DNA of 64,000 nucleotides from Antedon mediterranea. Taxonomy: Eukaryota; Echinodermata; Crinoidea; Comatulida; Antedonidae. The stretch covers positions 14,674,501 to 14,738,500 of the forward strand of contig NC_092671.1 in the NCBI RefSeq assembly GCF_964355755.1, written 5' to 3'. Of this stretch, positions 22,909-34,374 are shown piece by piece. The number at the start of each line of letters is the position of its first letter. The stretch's first letter is position 1. A program made the position numbers and the translations under genes. Under the pieces are notes generated by a model. That model worked only from the letters and a program-made list of their open reading frames with translations, had not been told where the DNA came from and ran no database searches.

Positions 22909-24968
22909 TGCATTTATATTAATTATCTAGAAACACCAATATGCATTTCAAAATAACAAAACGGAGAGCATCAACATCAACAAATTTGTCAACCAAACGT
23001 TTGGATTTAATGCATCTATGACATTTAGGCGATATACCGTACTTATCGCACGACACGCCAATTTTAGTCAGAAGTTACGCGTTAATAAGTGATATGTGTG
23101 GAGAAGGGCGGCTTTAAAAGGAATTAACCGTTTAACAGTAAACCAAATAATTGTGGGCCTACTGTCAATAATCAGTTGATATTCGGATAGACTATTTAGT
23201 TGGTTGTTTTTTTCAAAATTCCCAACTTATTATATTTAAATTTTTCATAATAGGCCTAATAACACTAATCGTTTAGTGACTTAACTTGACATCACATTAG
23301 CTATAATATGACGAAGGCCGCTTACCAACTTGTGCGATTTTCAAATGGGTCATCCTCAGAAATTTTAAGAAAAGTCAACTTTTCTTATAAACCTAAAATC
23401 CTGGAAAGATCTAAATTTAGACGATGCCAAGTCATTTCATTTAAAATGTAGGCTAAGCCAGGAAAACCATCTGCGTTAGTAAGATTAGGTCAGCCCAGGG
23501 AATTACGTTACCAATTATAGACCAATTGGATCATGGAGGTATAAACATTATCGGATTAACTAAAGACGCTTTGTTAAAAATGAACTTTATTATATCAAAT
23601 TATTATTAACCTTGTTTATTATAAGGTTATTTATGAGCTGTATGGATTTTGTAACTATTCACGTGAGGTTCCTCCTTCTGTACAGGTACCGGATTATATG
23701 ATTAATACTACAAAATCGAATAGGAATCGCAATCGAATAAATACCCTACCAACTTGACTTATCCAGTGCAGAGGGTGCCTGACTGAAAATGAGGGCTGGT
23801 GACTACTTTTTCCGTCACAAAATTAGTATACTAAACGTTCTAATAATCTTTACGGACGGTAAGATATAGATGCCGCGTCATTCTTTTCTCTGCATCAACA
23901 AGAACTGATAATAAAGCAAGAGATGCCTGCTTATGTTCAGTACTATAATCGATGGAGTACCATTCATTCTACTCTAACAGATTAGTTTACATCTTCATAT
24001 TCACATTTAAAAAAAATCACAATGGGTTATTAGAATTGATTTTTGTTATCATTAAACGACGGTTCACATTTTAAAATAGGCCAAATTTCGATCGTTGTGC
24101 AGTAAATGGAACATCAACGTTTCTATCAGTGACTAAGTGGATAGGAACACAGTTTAGAAATGATGAATGTTTCTAATTTATTGAAACTCAATTAATTTAC
24201 ACCAAACCAACCCAAATACATATTATACACATAGGCCCTACACATACATTCAACTGTAAAAACAAAATGAATTGAAAAAAATGTATAAACTAACGGGTTG
24301 TCACTCTTCTTTCACTTTGTATAAATACGCGCGCGGACTACCAAAACGGTTAAAGAATGAAAATATTGAGGCAGATTAAGATATAAAAGTGAAGAACAAA
24401 CAAAAAAAGGACAGGTATAAGAATATTAGGCTCGAACATATTGTCAATAGTAACGGTAAAACAAGCATACGATATGTCCAAATATACATAAACAGTACTG
24501 TAATCCATAATTGTTTTTATAATTATGCCTATACTAATTGATAAGGGAATTACCCTCATTCGACATCTGGATATTTCAATCGTCTTTCATTGTGTTTCAT
24601 ACAAATATTATAACATTTTCATAGAAATATATACCAGCAAATAATAATATCATATTACTGTATAAACAAGATAAATAATGCATTTTATTGATTAAGTGGA
24701 AAAGTCATTTTAACTTGGAAGTTACTGTATATATATAACGTTTCCTTCCAGACTTAGGAACAATTAATTCCAACCTGGCTGGTATTTACTCTGTTTTTGT
24801 AGAGGGGGTTCCCCAGGTTTATAGCTGCAGTATAGGCCCACCTGTTGACATTCATAAACAAATAAGCGCTGAAATGTATTCTGTATAACATAAATTATGT
24901 TATCATGATTGATATTCGTTACTCAATATAGTCATAACCTACCATGAAACTATAATTAATAACGACAG

Positions 24969-25025
24969 TATTGTTTTTGCAGCAAAAGTACAATGTCACA
25001 TTGTACTTTTGCTGCAAAAACAATA
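24969..25025. repeat. Perfect 57-bp palindrome
   Basis: The two 28-base arms are exactly inverse-complementary around a single central C. The left arm begins TATTGTTTTTGCAGC and the right arm ends GCTGCAAAAACAATA. No mismatch is present. Confidence 0.95.
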
Positions 25026-25371
25026 TGTCTTACATCCCTTTTACCATCCCTGGCAGCATTTTATATTGACAATAACTGGAATAGCGTATTGTTGGCTTGC
25101 ATTAACTAACATCAATATCTGTTCTTCTCAGAAATTCATAACTGACTGCAAATAAACCGTTAGACGATACACTTGTATAATATTAATTACTACAGGGCTT
25201 CACCACAGACAAAAACCGTAGCATAATGCATTATTAATTTTTTTCCAGGATGTTTGATTAATTTCTGATCCAATATTCAGAGACAATATTAAAAGTCAAT
25301 AAAAACAGTACATACAAATGGGCTTCTCGGATAACGAATATAAAACCGTATAGTGTACACATCTACACAGT

Positions 25372-25515
25372 AGCTCATGAAACTTTCGAGACGAGTATGG
25401 GGTTACTCCAGTGTAACACATGTACAAAGCCACTGTCACTCACAGCCACTGATCGTAACTGGGCGGCTCAGGGAGACCAGTCTTTGAGGTCAACCAGTAA
25501 TAAATAATAAATAAA
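25372..25515 (+). repeat. SINE 3' body fragment
   Basis: CGAGTATGGGGTTACTCCAG and the nearby CCACTGTCACTCACAGCC parallel the body of the SINE at 37168 (GAGTAGGGGATTACCCCAG, CCTGTCATTGTGG). It ends in TAATAAATAATAAATAAA, a typical short-repeat SINE or LINE tail. The tRNA head is missing. Confidence 0.5.
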
Positions 25516-28118
25516 TTCGAAAAAATAGTGGTCGGTTGCGTTGAAAGATCTTTGCATGGATGGTGTGTTCAAATTCATGGAGAAAATCATATTTCTCCAT
25601 TCTCAAATGCAGATGAGAGAAGTGATCAGAAGATTGTACTCTTTTGGCCTATGTGATGACACGATGATCTTCTTTATGGTCCATGATGAAACTGCGGAAT
25701 GATATAATGATAATAAAATAACTATTGACTTAACAAAGGAAAGGTAAAAAGGGAGGGAATAACGTTGGCGTTATTGCATCTCTCTTGGTACACAGAAATA
25801 TAAATGATTATTATTATTTGGAAAGTTCTCGTGTTACTGATATTTGTATAGATTGTTTTTGTGTCGTGAATGAAAATGATTGTTTGATATAGAATCGATA
25901 AAGATTATCTGTAGGCATTGAACTTCAGTATTTAAAAATAAGGTCAGTTATAATAATACTATCGTTATATTATTACAATGCCAATTATGCAGCACAGTTT
26001 ATCAGAACGGATATCAATTAATGAATACTGTTTAAAAACTAAAATGAGTCTGTAATACAAAAATGTAGGTCTAAACGTAATCAAATTGTTGAGCATGATA
26101 TTGGCTACGATACGAACGATTATTAGAACAAACGCATAATTAAAACACTAATAATAATAGCCTATACGGTAATGGTAGGCCTACTTGTTTGGTTTTATGT
26201 AAACAAAATATATATATTTTTATTTCTTTTCTTTGATATAATGATCAGAGATATAAATTTATTTATTCAAGGGGGACAATAGCAAATACGTATAGGCCTT
26301 CACTAACATAGTAGAAAATGTAGCCTATAATTCATATATTCTTTTAAAAGATGAACTATTGCCTTCAAAAATATTAATAAATATCGATATAACTTGTTTA
26401 TTGATATAAAGTGTTTATCTCTATGTATTTATCATACGTGCATACTACAAATGGTTGATTTAGTGCCTGGTTTATTAGAACGGTAAACAAAACTAATCAT
26501 GCTTTACCAAAAGCTAGACACGTAGACCTACAAAGCGACTAAAGGTGATCAAACATCGAAATAGTATACTAATGCAGATCACAAGTGTCTAATCATATCC
26601 AATTATTAAAAGAATAAGATGATGTCCGAAATGTTAATTATCGTTATAGTCATTATTTTCTAATTTATCATAAGGAGGTGCATAATAAGAAAAAAAAACA
26701 TCGTATAGGGGACACATTCCCATTGAAAATAATAAGGAATTAAGTGTCCCACATCAAGTTGGGGCTGGGCAGGAAATATCATCAGTAAAGGGGATAAAGA
26801 CCGAATTGAAAATGTGCTGTGTAGAGTGGGGAACGTAATTGGTTCGTCTGTGCAAACGCTTGACTCTTTCTACAGCGAACGTCTTACCGATGTGTTCCAT
26901 GCTATATTGAAAGACACCAATCATCATCTCATAACGACATTATCGGCTCCGTTATCGTTAGAAGTGGTAGGATGACATTAGGCCTATAACAAAGATTTAT
27001 TTAGATAGTTCTTTTTTTCCCCTTATATTTATTTTAGGCAAGCCAAGATAATTTATGAGCACTGTAATTTCCATTTATATTGGACAATAAATGAATCTGT
27101 AAATGCATCTGTAAGTTTAATTAGATTATTCGCAAACTTATCATTTATTGAATAATTTGTGTACGAAATACTACAATAGACTCAATACTCGATCGATAAA
27201 CATATGTTATTTCCTAGACCTGTTTATATCAATTGTACGTGACTTTTAGTCAGAATGGTTTACAAAACACAAGAACAACATTCCACGAATGGCCTACCTA
27301 CGCTAAAGCTCAATTTGTTTTCAATTTAATTGACGTACAGGTAAAATTAAAAAATCAACTTTGTTATTTTAATGGATTTTACGTACGATTGCCAAATATT
27401 AAAATCGATATTAATGTAGTCAATTGTTTTATTATCTGTCTGTGTCTTTCCAAAATATCGATTTGTTTATTCTTAGAGGAATATAAGCATTTTCCTCGCA
27501 TACATAAGAGTTAGAAATTAAACCGGTTCTTTTTATTAGTGTAGGAAATCACAATTAAAATGTATGGTTTTTATTATGTTACCCACTGTCATTTTGTGTA
27601 GAGTGGTATAGGTGTTATTAATTGGCAAAGTTTTAAGTCCGCTTTGAAATTTATCAAGCCAAGTCTCTTTTTAGAAATTAACTGTTATACTAGAACCTCT
27701 TGTTTGGACACTCCTAGATTAATAGGGAGTTTTCAGTGCGAATCAGGAAAGTACAGACAGTTTGAGACCGTAAGAATACCTCGGGAAAACATAAACATAT
27801 CTTTTCAAAATTTTTATTTGAACTTAAACTAGACTACATCAAATTAATCGCTTCTGTACTGTAGTACATTGCTCCTGTGTTTGAAGGCCAGTGAGTTATT
27901 TTTACAAATGATTTACAAAAGAAATACATTAATAAATTTAGGTTTAAAAACATATCCTGCCTATAATGAATGTGAATTGCACAACGGTAGATATACTCTC
28001 AATAGAGTATGACAAAAGAGAAATTGCTACAACATTTATCGTTAAGGCGACTTATATCATGACGTTGTTTGACCTTGACAAAAATTAACATGATGGAGAT
28101 GATTTTGAAAGAAAAAGA

Positions 28119-28662
28119 AAAGACAGATGATGCTTATTGTGAAAAGATGATAATGACGATGACGCTGATAGTGACGAGTAAGAAAAGACAGATGATGCTT
28201 ATTGTGAAAAGATGATAACGACGATGACGCTGATAGTGACGAGTAAGAAAATACAGATGATGCTTATTGTGAAAAGATGATAATGAAGCTGATAGTGACG
28301 AGTAAGAAAAGACAGATGATGCTTATTGTGAAAAGATGATAATGACGATGACGCTGATAGTGACGAGTAAGAAAAGACAGATGATGCTTATTGTGAAAAG
28401 ATGATAATGACGATGACGCTGATAGTGACGAGTAAGAAAACACAGATGATGCTTATAATTGTTAAAATGATGACGATGATAGTGACGAGTAAGAAAAGGC
28501 ATATGATGCTTATAATTTTGAAAAGGATGACGATGATAGTGACGAGAAAGAAGACAGATGATGCTTTGTGAAACTGATAATCATGACGATGATAATGACG
28601 AGAAAGAAAAGACAGATGATTCTTATAATTGTGAAAAGAATAATGATGACGATGATATACGT
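28119..28662 (+). repeat. 65-bp minisatellite, about nine copies
   Basis: Units start at about 28121, 28186, 28251, 28310, 28375, 28440, 28498, 28551 and 28610. The main spacing is exactly 65 bp, with shorter deleted units toward the right. Each contains ACAGATGATGCTTATTGTG and GACGATGACGCTGATAGTG. The left units are nearly identical and the right ones diverged. The unit carries in-frame stops and 65 is not a multiple of three, so it is not coding. Confidence 0.93.
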
Positions 28663-29246
28663 TGTTAAATTGTACAAACAAACATGGACCATAACTCTTT
28701 AACTTATTTCATGTAATTAGTTTATCCTATGATAAACATTTTATATATTATATGCTAAAAAATATCGCTAAAATCATTATTTAGTAGGCTAACTTAATAT
28801 TTCTAAATTGTATAATGTGATAAACGTTTCACTGAAAAGATATGAAAAAAAAGTATATCAATAATGTGATTACAAATGTATTAGGATTTATTTCCAATTT
28901 TGAATACTGTTTCCATTTTGGTCTAATTAATTCGGCTCAATATGACCAGTTTTGACTTGTACAGTATTAATTATGAATAACGATAATGTTGTAAAACGTT
29001 TGTTATAATTGCATTTTACTAGATTATGTTATGATGAAACAAAATCGTTGAAAAATCGATAAACTCATTATTTGTAATCAGATATTATAAAAGGAAACGA
29101 AGTTAAAAAACAACGGAAAAATCTTGGCAATACGAGCAGTTCTCAATCTCACAAATTCACCAATGTTTGAAGCAAAAAATAAATAATACAATTAGTAATA
29201 TTCTTTATTATAGTTCGTTTTGTTGCATAATATTTCACTACCAAAA

Positions 29247-29392
29247 ATGGCAGTGATATGACCAAATATGGTAGTGATATGACCAAAAATTGTAGTGATA
29301 TGACCAAATATGGTATGTAGTACTATGACCAAAAATGGTAGTGATATGACCAAAAATGGTAGTGATATGACCAAATATTGTAGTGATATGAC
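29247..29392. repeat. 21-bp tandem repeat, about seven units
   Basis: Units of the form ATGGTAGTGATATGACCAAA plus one base repeat with small changes, ending in GACATCATCATGTCC and GGGCACATCACATTT. The same core with two units lies inside the foldback element at 30186. This is therefore an expanded version of that element's core, lacking its left terminal repeat. Confidence 0.85.
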
Positions 29393-30185
29393 ATCATCAT
29401 GTCCATGGGCACATCACATTTAATATATATATATATATTGAAGCAAATAAATAAATAAATAATACAATTTGTAATATTCTGTATTATAGTTTTTTTTATA
29501 GCATATTTCCTAAATTTTAAACTCGTTTTTAAATTAGCGCTTTGAATGTTAATGTTTAAAGTCCGTTTGAATTTGTATGAGTTTTTGTGTGCAATTTATT
29601 GATTTCAGAATCCCAATGAGTAAACTTTGAAACTTTTTGGGCTAATTCTTGCTATCATACTTTTGCTATAAGTATTTTTGTCTTTTAATCTGTATCGTTT
29701 GTTTATGTATGTGTAACTGATAGCTAAATAAAGTCAAATCAAAGCAAAATACAAAAAAAAACAAATTATCGGGTATAATATTCAGGGAAGTTCGAGTAAT
29801 ATCTTATTTTTATCGGATACATTTTCAAACTGTTTAATACAATTTTACCCTAAATAATCAACCAATGGCGTATGGAGGTTAAACATGTGTTTATTGCATA
29901 TCATACGTAATAACAAATAAGTAATTAAACAAACAATGAAAATAAAAAATTATAATTATTTACATTATTATATTATTAATACATGAAATTATATAAATTT
30001 ATTTCAATAATTTTAATATCTACAAAAGAAGATTGAAGCAGATGCATGAATCACAATGTATATTGCAGTACGATAAATTATAATTTGTTTTGATTCAGCT
30101 GATACACCAGGAAAGAGTGAAATTATTAATTTTAATGTCACACTTCTCTGGTTATCATACTAGATTTTGCAATGCTATCCTTCAA

Positions 30186-30342
30186 GCTCTATCTACAATA
30201 TCAAACTAGTTTGACAAAAAAAAGTGTGATGTGCCCAAATATGGTAGTGATATGACCAAATATGGTAGTGATATGACATCATCATGTCCATATATGGGCA
30301 CATCACATTTTTTTTGTCACAAAGTTTGATAGTGTAGATAAG
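30186..30342. repeat. Foldback element with 21-bp repeat core
   Basis: The left end AAGCTCTATCTACAATATC is mirrored by the right end GATAGTGTAGATAAGACAG, and the inner stem AAAGTGTGATGTGCCCA is mirrored by GGGCACATCACATTT. Between them lie two copies of the 21-bp unit seen at 29247. A further partial copy is at 35205-35275. It looks like a MITE with a variable-number core. Confidence 0.75.
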
Positions 30343-31710
30343 ACAGAGCTTTATATTGTTTTAAGGTCTCAAGTGGAATTAGCTTTTGACCGTTTTTGGC
30401 ATTCTTTGTAATCAAAGATCACAAATGACCCATTTCAATAGCGCGTAAAATATCAAAATTTGAAATTTTAAAAAAACTAAAAAAATCTGAGCCAGGAAAA
30501 ATTCTATAGGTGGGTAAATAAAATATTAAATAACTAAATCATTTTAATAATCTTTGAATTAATTCTAATTTTCTAATCAATGTTTAAGTTAAATATGCTT
30601 AAAATAAGTAAAATCCAGACCAATTATAATATGTTATATCTTCTGTGTTCTAGAACTGTTTAATTATGTGTTAAATCTTACACGATTATAAGAACATCAC
30701 ATGTGATAATAACATTCATAAAACTGAAATATGTAATCGGTTAATGATTGGAATCAATCTTTTGTGAAATACTTGATCTTATTATTCAACAATTTAAGTG
30801 TTCATCACTTAATATGATAATAAATAATAATAAATACTACCTTTTTGTGTATAATACAAATGTATTATTTATTTAAATCGCAGCATTACACTGTTTTAAA
30901 CCATAAATCAATAAAGTGTACAAATAGGCTATTCAATTTCAAACATTTATGCCTAAGAACATTTGTATCGCAGTAGGGGTGATTTAAAAAAAAGCTATAC
31001 TGTAATATTTCTTTAAAATGCACCAACAAATTACTGTATCTGCAGAAAAAATGTGGATTCGTTAAATTATTTATTGGGGGTGTGTGAGTCACTTTTCTTA
31101 TTTTGTTGTTAAAAAAGCAATTAATTGATCTGAATTTCCCTCTTTGAAGAATAATAATGAAAAAAAACACACTGTTGTTTATTCACATATATGTGTGGGT
31201 GCTTAAGATTTATTGTACTATTTACATTAAAGTAGACTTTGCATAAAATGACTGATACAGGCAATTTAACTTCACTACCTCAAACAATAGCTTCTTTATG
31301 CTGTTGAAACAGAATCATCATACTCATCATATTTCATTCTGCATCCCTAGGCAAAATTATTTACCGACTGTAAAATGCTGGCAAGCGGTATTTTTCAGAG
31401 ATGATGGCAAACAATGCTAAATTTTTTAATGGGTTAGCTGGTTGTTTCAGCTTCATGTCTGTATGAGATAAATTACCTTCCGCAATTGAAGATACCTTTA
31501 TGTTTCATTTTGACATCAAACAATGTTGTTCCTATAAGTTCAGCTCTTCTTAAGGAAGGCGGATTCATAAAACACAACATGTTTTTGCTCACTTCAATAA
31601 CAGAACAGTTTTTACTGGTTCATTTAAAAAGCAGGAACTAATCCAGTTTCCTTAATGGTGCTGAAACACAATGCATAAAAAAAGAGTTATATTTTACCCA
31701 TTCATATCAA

Positions 31711-32030
31711 AGATATATTGTCCCCCTATATTTTTTGTTAATTCTTCTTGTTGAATATGCCTTCTTAATGTCACATAATAATTATCCACTTTTATGAACA
31801 GAAAATTGGATTTGAAAACAATTATTTATCTAAAAAAAACTGTAATTTAAAGCAAAAAAGCCAATGGGATTTTGGTTAAATTTGACCATTTATTTTGTCA
31901 TTTTATATGAGAAAACATGGTAATTTTTTTTTCATGGAAGGGATTAACTTTATGAAAACTACAAAATAACCTATTCAAAGTCTGAATTAATTAATCTTAA
32001 TTGTTCATGGTTTGGGGGTACAATGCATCT
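31711..32030. repeat. TTAA-flanked MITE, copy 1
   Basis: The ends AGATATATTGTCCCCC and GGGGGTACAATGCATCT are imperfect inverted repeats, followed by TTAA at the right end (TCAA at the left). The interior aligns along its length with the element at 34696-35034 (shared GTTGAATATG, AATGTCACATAATA, GTAATTTAAAGCAAAAAA). There is no coding capacity. Confidence 0.75.
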
Positions 32031-32324
32031 TTAATGCTTTAAGTGATTCTTTAAATAATGTAAGAGTAAAACATAATAAAGTATTCATAGCAGGAAGCAT
32101 TAAGTTTATAATGTTATCAAGACACTCTCCTACACATTGTTAATGCTTTTAAAACCATGTAATGTAAGAAGTTCAATGATAAATGCTATAAACATCAGGA
32201 AGTGCAATAACATCATAATGTAGCAGTTACCGTAAATTGACTCTTATTGAAAGTTTGCAACTTTACCATCTGGTATAGCATCGTATCAATAATAGACTAG
32301 ATTTGAACTCGTCACTTTGACGAG

Positions 32325-33462
32325 TTAGTTATCCGCACGACAAACGCCACGTGCACGTCATACGTTGGAATTATAGCACACAGAAAAAGATTATAGCATT
32401 ATGAACTGAACTGAACAATATGATATGTTCAATTTGTTAGTGCTGAATTCTGTCAATTTTGTGTCATATAGTATATACAGTGCAAACGGTATAATCTGTA
32501 TACATATTACATACAGTGTAGAATAGGTGAAATTACGGGAGCCGCCATTTATTCCTATTTTTACCATGGCGACGGCATCAAAATGAAACACTAAAATAGT
32601 AATTTCGGAAGGATATTGTCTCAGCAACAACATATTAACGTGTAGAAGAAATTTGGATACGTAAAATATTGATGCGCGCTCTTTTAAACGTGATGAACTA
32701 TGATGCAAAATATGAAATACGACTTTTTTTATTCATCTGGCCATATGATGACGTCACAACATCCGATTGGCAAAATGTTTACATGAATTCGTATCTATAA
32801 TCCAATAGCTTCCAGAAAACGTTTTAATCATGATTATCACTTTTTATTCTGACGAGCTATAACAGATTGAAATTTACTGTAAAAATGAAAATAATTGACC
32901 CATTTTATTTACATTTTTAGACATGGTGACGTCATAAAAATTGAAATATTTTTAACTCATGCGAAAGATAGTTGATTGACCTAGAAAATATCAAAATCTG
33001 GGTTAAAATGGAAAACGGATAAGTGGAGATGCGCTCTATTAAATGTGATGCACTATAACGAAAGATACAAAAATCCTATATTTTATATTCGCATGGCCAT
33101 ACGATGACGTCACAATGTCCGGTTAGCCATATTGATGCATGATACGATATCTACAACTCATCATCTTCTTTTTCAAAGTTTCAATTTAAAATGTTATTTG
33201 GTTTTTGACCTATGTTAAATATGAGAAAATCGTTAAATCGCGCGTAAATCATGTTGCGCAAATCTAACGTCATTCACAATAGGAGGTGCACTATTTCACG
33301 TAAATGCCCACATGTAGACAAAGTTATAAAATGTTATGTTAGCACGTTTTAGAGATACGCGACACACAAAATTGACACAAAGAAAGAATAATAAAAAAAA
33401 AAAAAAAAAAAAGATGATTTCATACAATTACAAGGAGTTATCCGCTGAATGCGGATAACTAA
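32325..33462. mobile_element. 1.1-kb inverted-repeat element with 178-bp internal repeats
   Basis: Exact 12-bp terminal inverted repeats TTAGTTATCCGC and GCGGATAACTAA bound the element. Inside are about four degenerate repeats of 178 bp. Three carry perfect TGACGTCA at 32749, 32927 and 33105, and a decayed one has GGCGACGGCATC near 32567. I see no open reading frame of note, so it appears non-autonomous. A poly-A run lies near 33391. Confidence 0.6.
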
Positions 33463-34283
33463 TAAATCTTTCTGTGAAAGGTTTTTTTAAATAATACAGA
33501 TGTTATACAATGAATCATTCAAGATTTACCAAAAAAAATGTACAGTGAGTCTGTTAAAAGCATCCATTTAACATATTTACACGATTGGATGTCTCAAAAT
33601 AAGTAGATTTTTAAAATTATTTACAGAGTAGCTAAATTACAGATTATACAACAATTAAGAGAATGTGAAAGTAATGTGTACCTAATAAGTTATCATTAAT
33701 AGTAAAAAATGAAGGGTGTAAAATATAGGGCTTTAGGTTAAAATTAATCTAGCACCTTTATTCACATATGACACTAGGTAGGTTTTCAAACATTGTTCAT
33801 TCATCAAAATAAATAGTTATAGCTTTCAAAAGAACCATTTTATTAAAGATGAGAGGGAGGGGAAGATTTAAATACATTTAAATTGTTGAAAATTGTGAAT
33901 TAGAAATTTTCTATTGTAGTTTTTCTAAGTTTAAACGTACGATACATAAAGATGGTTAGATAATTTTAAGTAATCTAATGTTTTTACTATGATTTTAATT
34001 GTTATATATATATAGGAAAAAATAAAAATGTCTTGTCTGAATCAAAATGTCTCCTAAGATCAAACTTGGGTAAACCTTTACAGTGTAAATGCCTGAGACA
34101 TGAAGTCATTAGTGAAGTGCTATTTACATTTACATTCAATTTGCGTGATTAATGTTAACATATCATGAGTTAAGAGAAACAATAGATATTAGTTTAGTTC
34201 ATTGAACTGTAGGTTGTCTCCCACTATGTACACATCCTTTAAATGAATGCGGTCTAATCTTTGTAAACTAGACTAGATAGACA

Positions 34284-34289
34284 TTTATT
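34284..34289 (-). terminator. Candidate TBC1D15 polyadenylation signal
   Basis: Minus-strand AATAAA lies about 86 bp after the TBC1D15 stop codon. Confidence 0.4.
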
Positions 34290-34374
34290 GATGTCTTCGT
34301 TTTCATTTCCTAATATTAATTTTGATCAATTGAAAACTGCTTAAATGACATACACAGAAACTCACCCAGTAAGA

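Larger units (their letters stand above)
18894..34283. other. 15-kb gene-poor intergenic region
   Basis: No open stretch here shows a recognisable domain, a run of compatible splice sites or conserved-looking composition. Short open stretches near 20126, 21889, 27233 and 27644 are AT-rich and low in information. The region holds repeats described separately, a cluster of CRE palindromes at 20127-22908 and several homopolymer or TA-rich runs. It may contain regulatory DNA for either flanking gene. Confidence 0.55.

Noticed and set aside
28388-28692. Minus-strand open frames in the 65-bp minisatellite
   Set aside because: They arise from repeated low-complexity sequence; the 65-bp period does not keep a frame and the composition is not protein-like.
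29192-29374. Minus-strand frame with repeated GHITTIF
   Set aside because: It is a product of the 21-bp tandem repeat, whose length happens to be a multiple of three. There is no start context or splice support.
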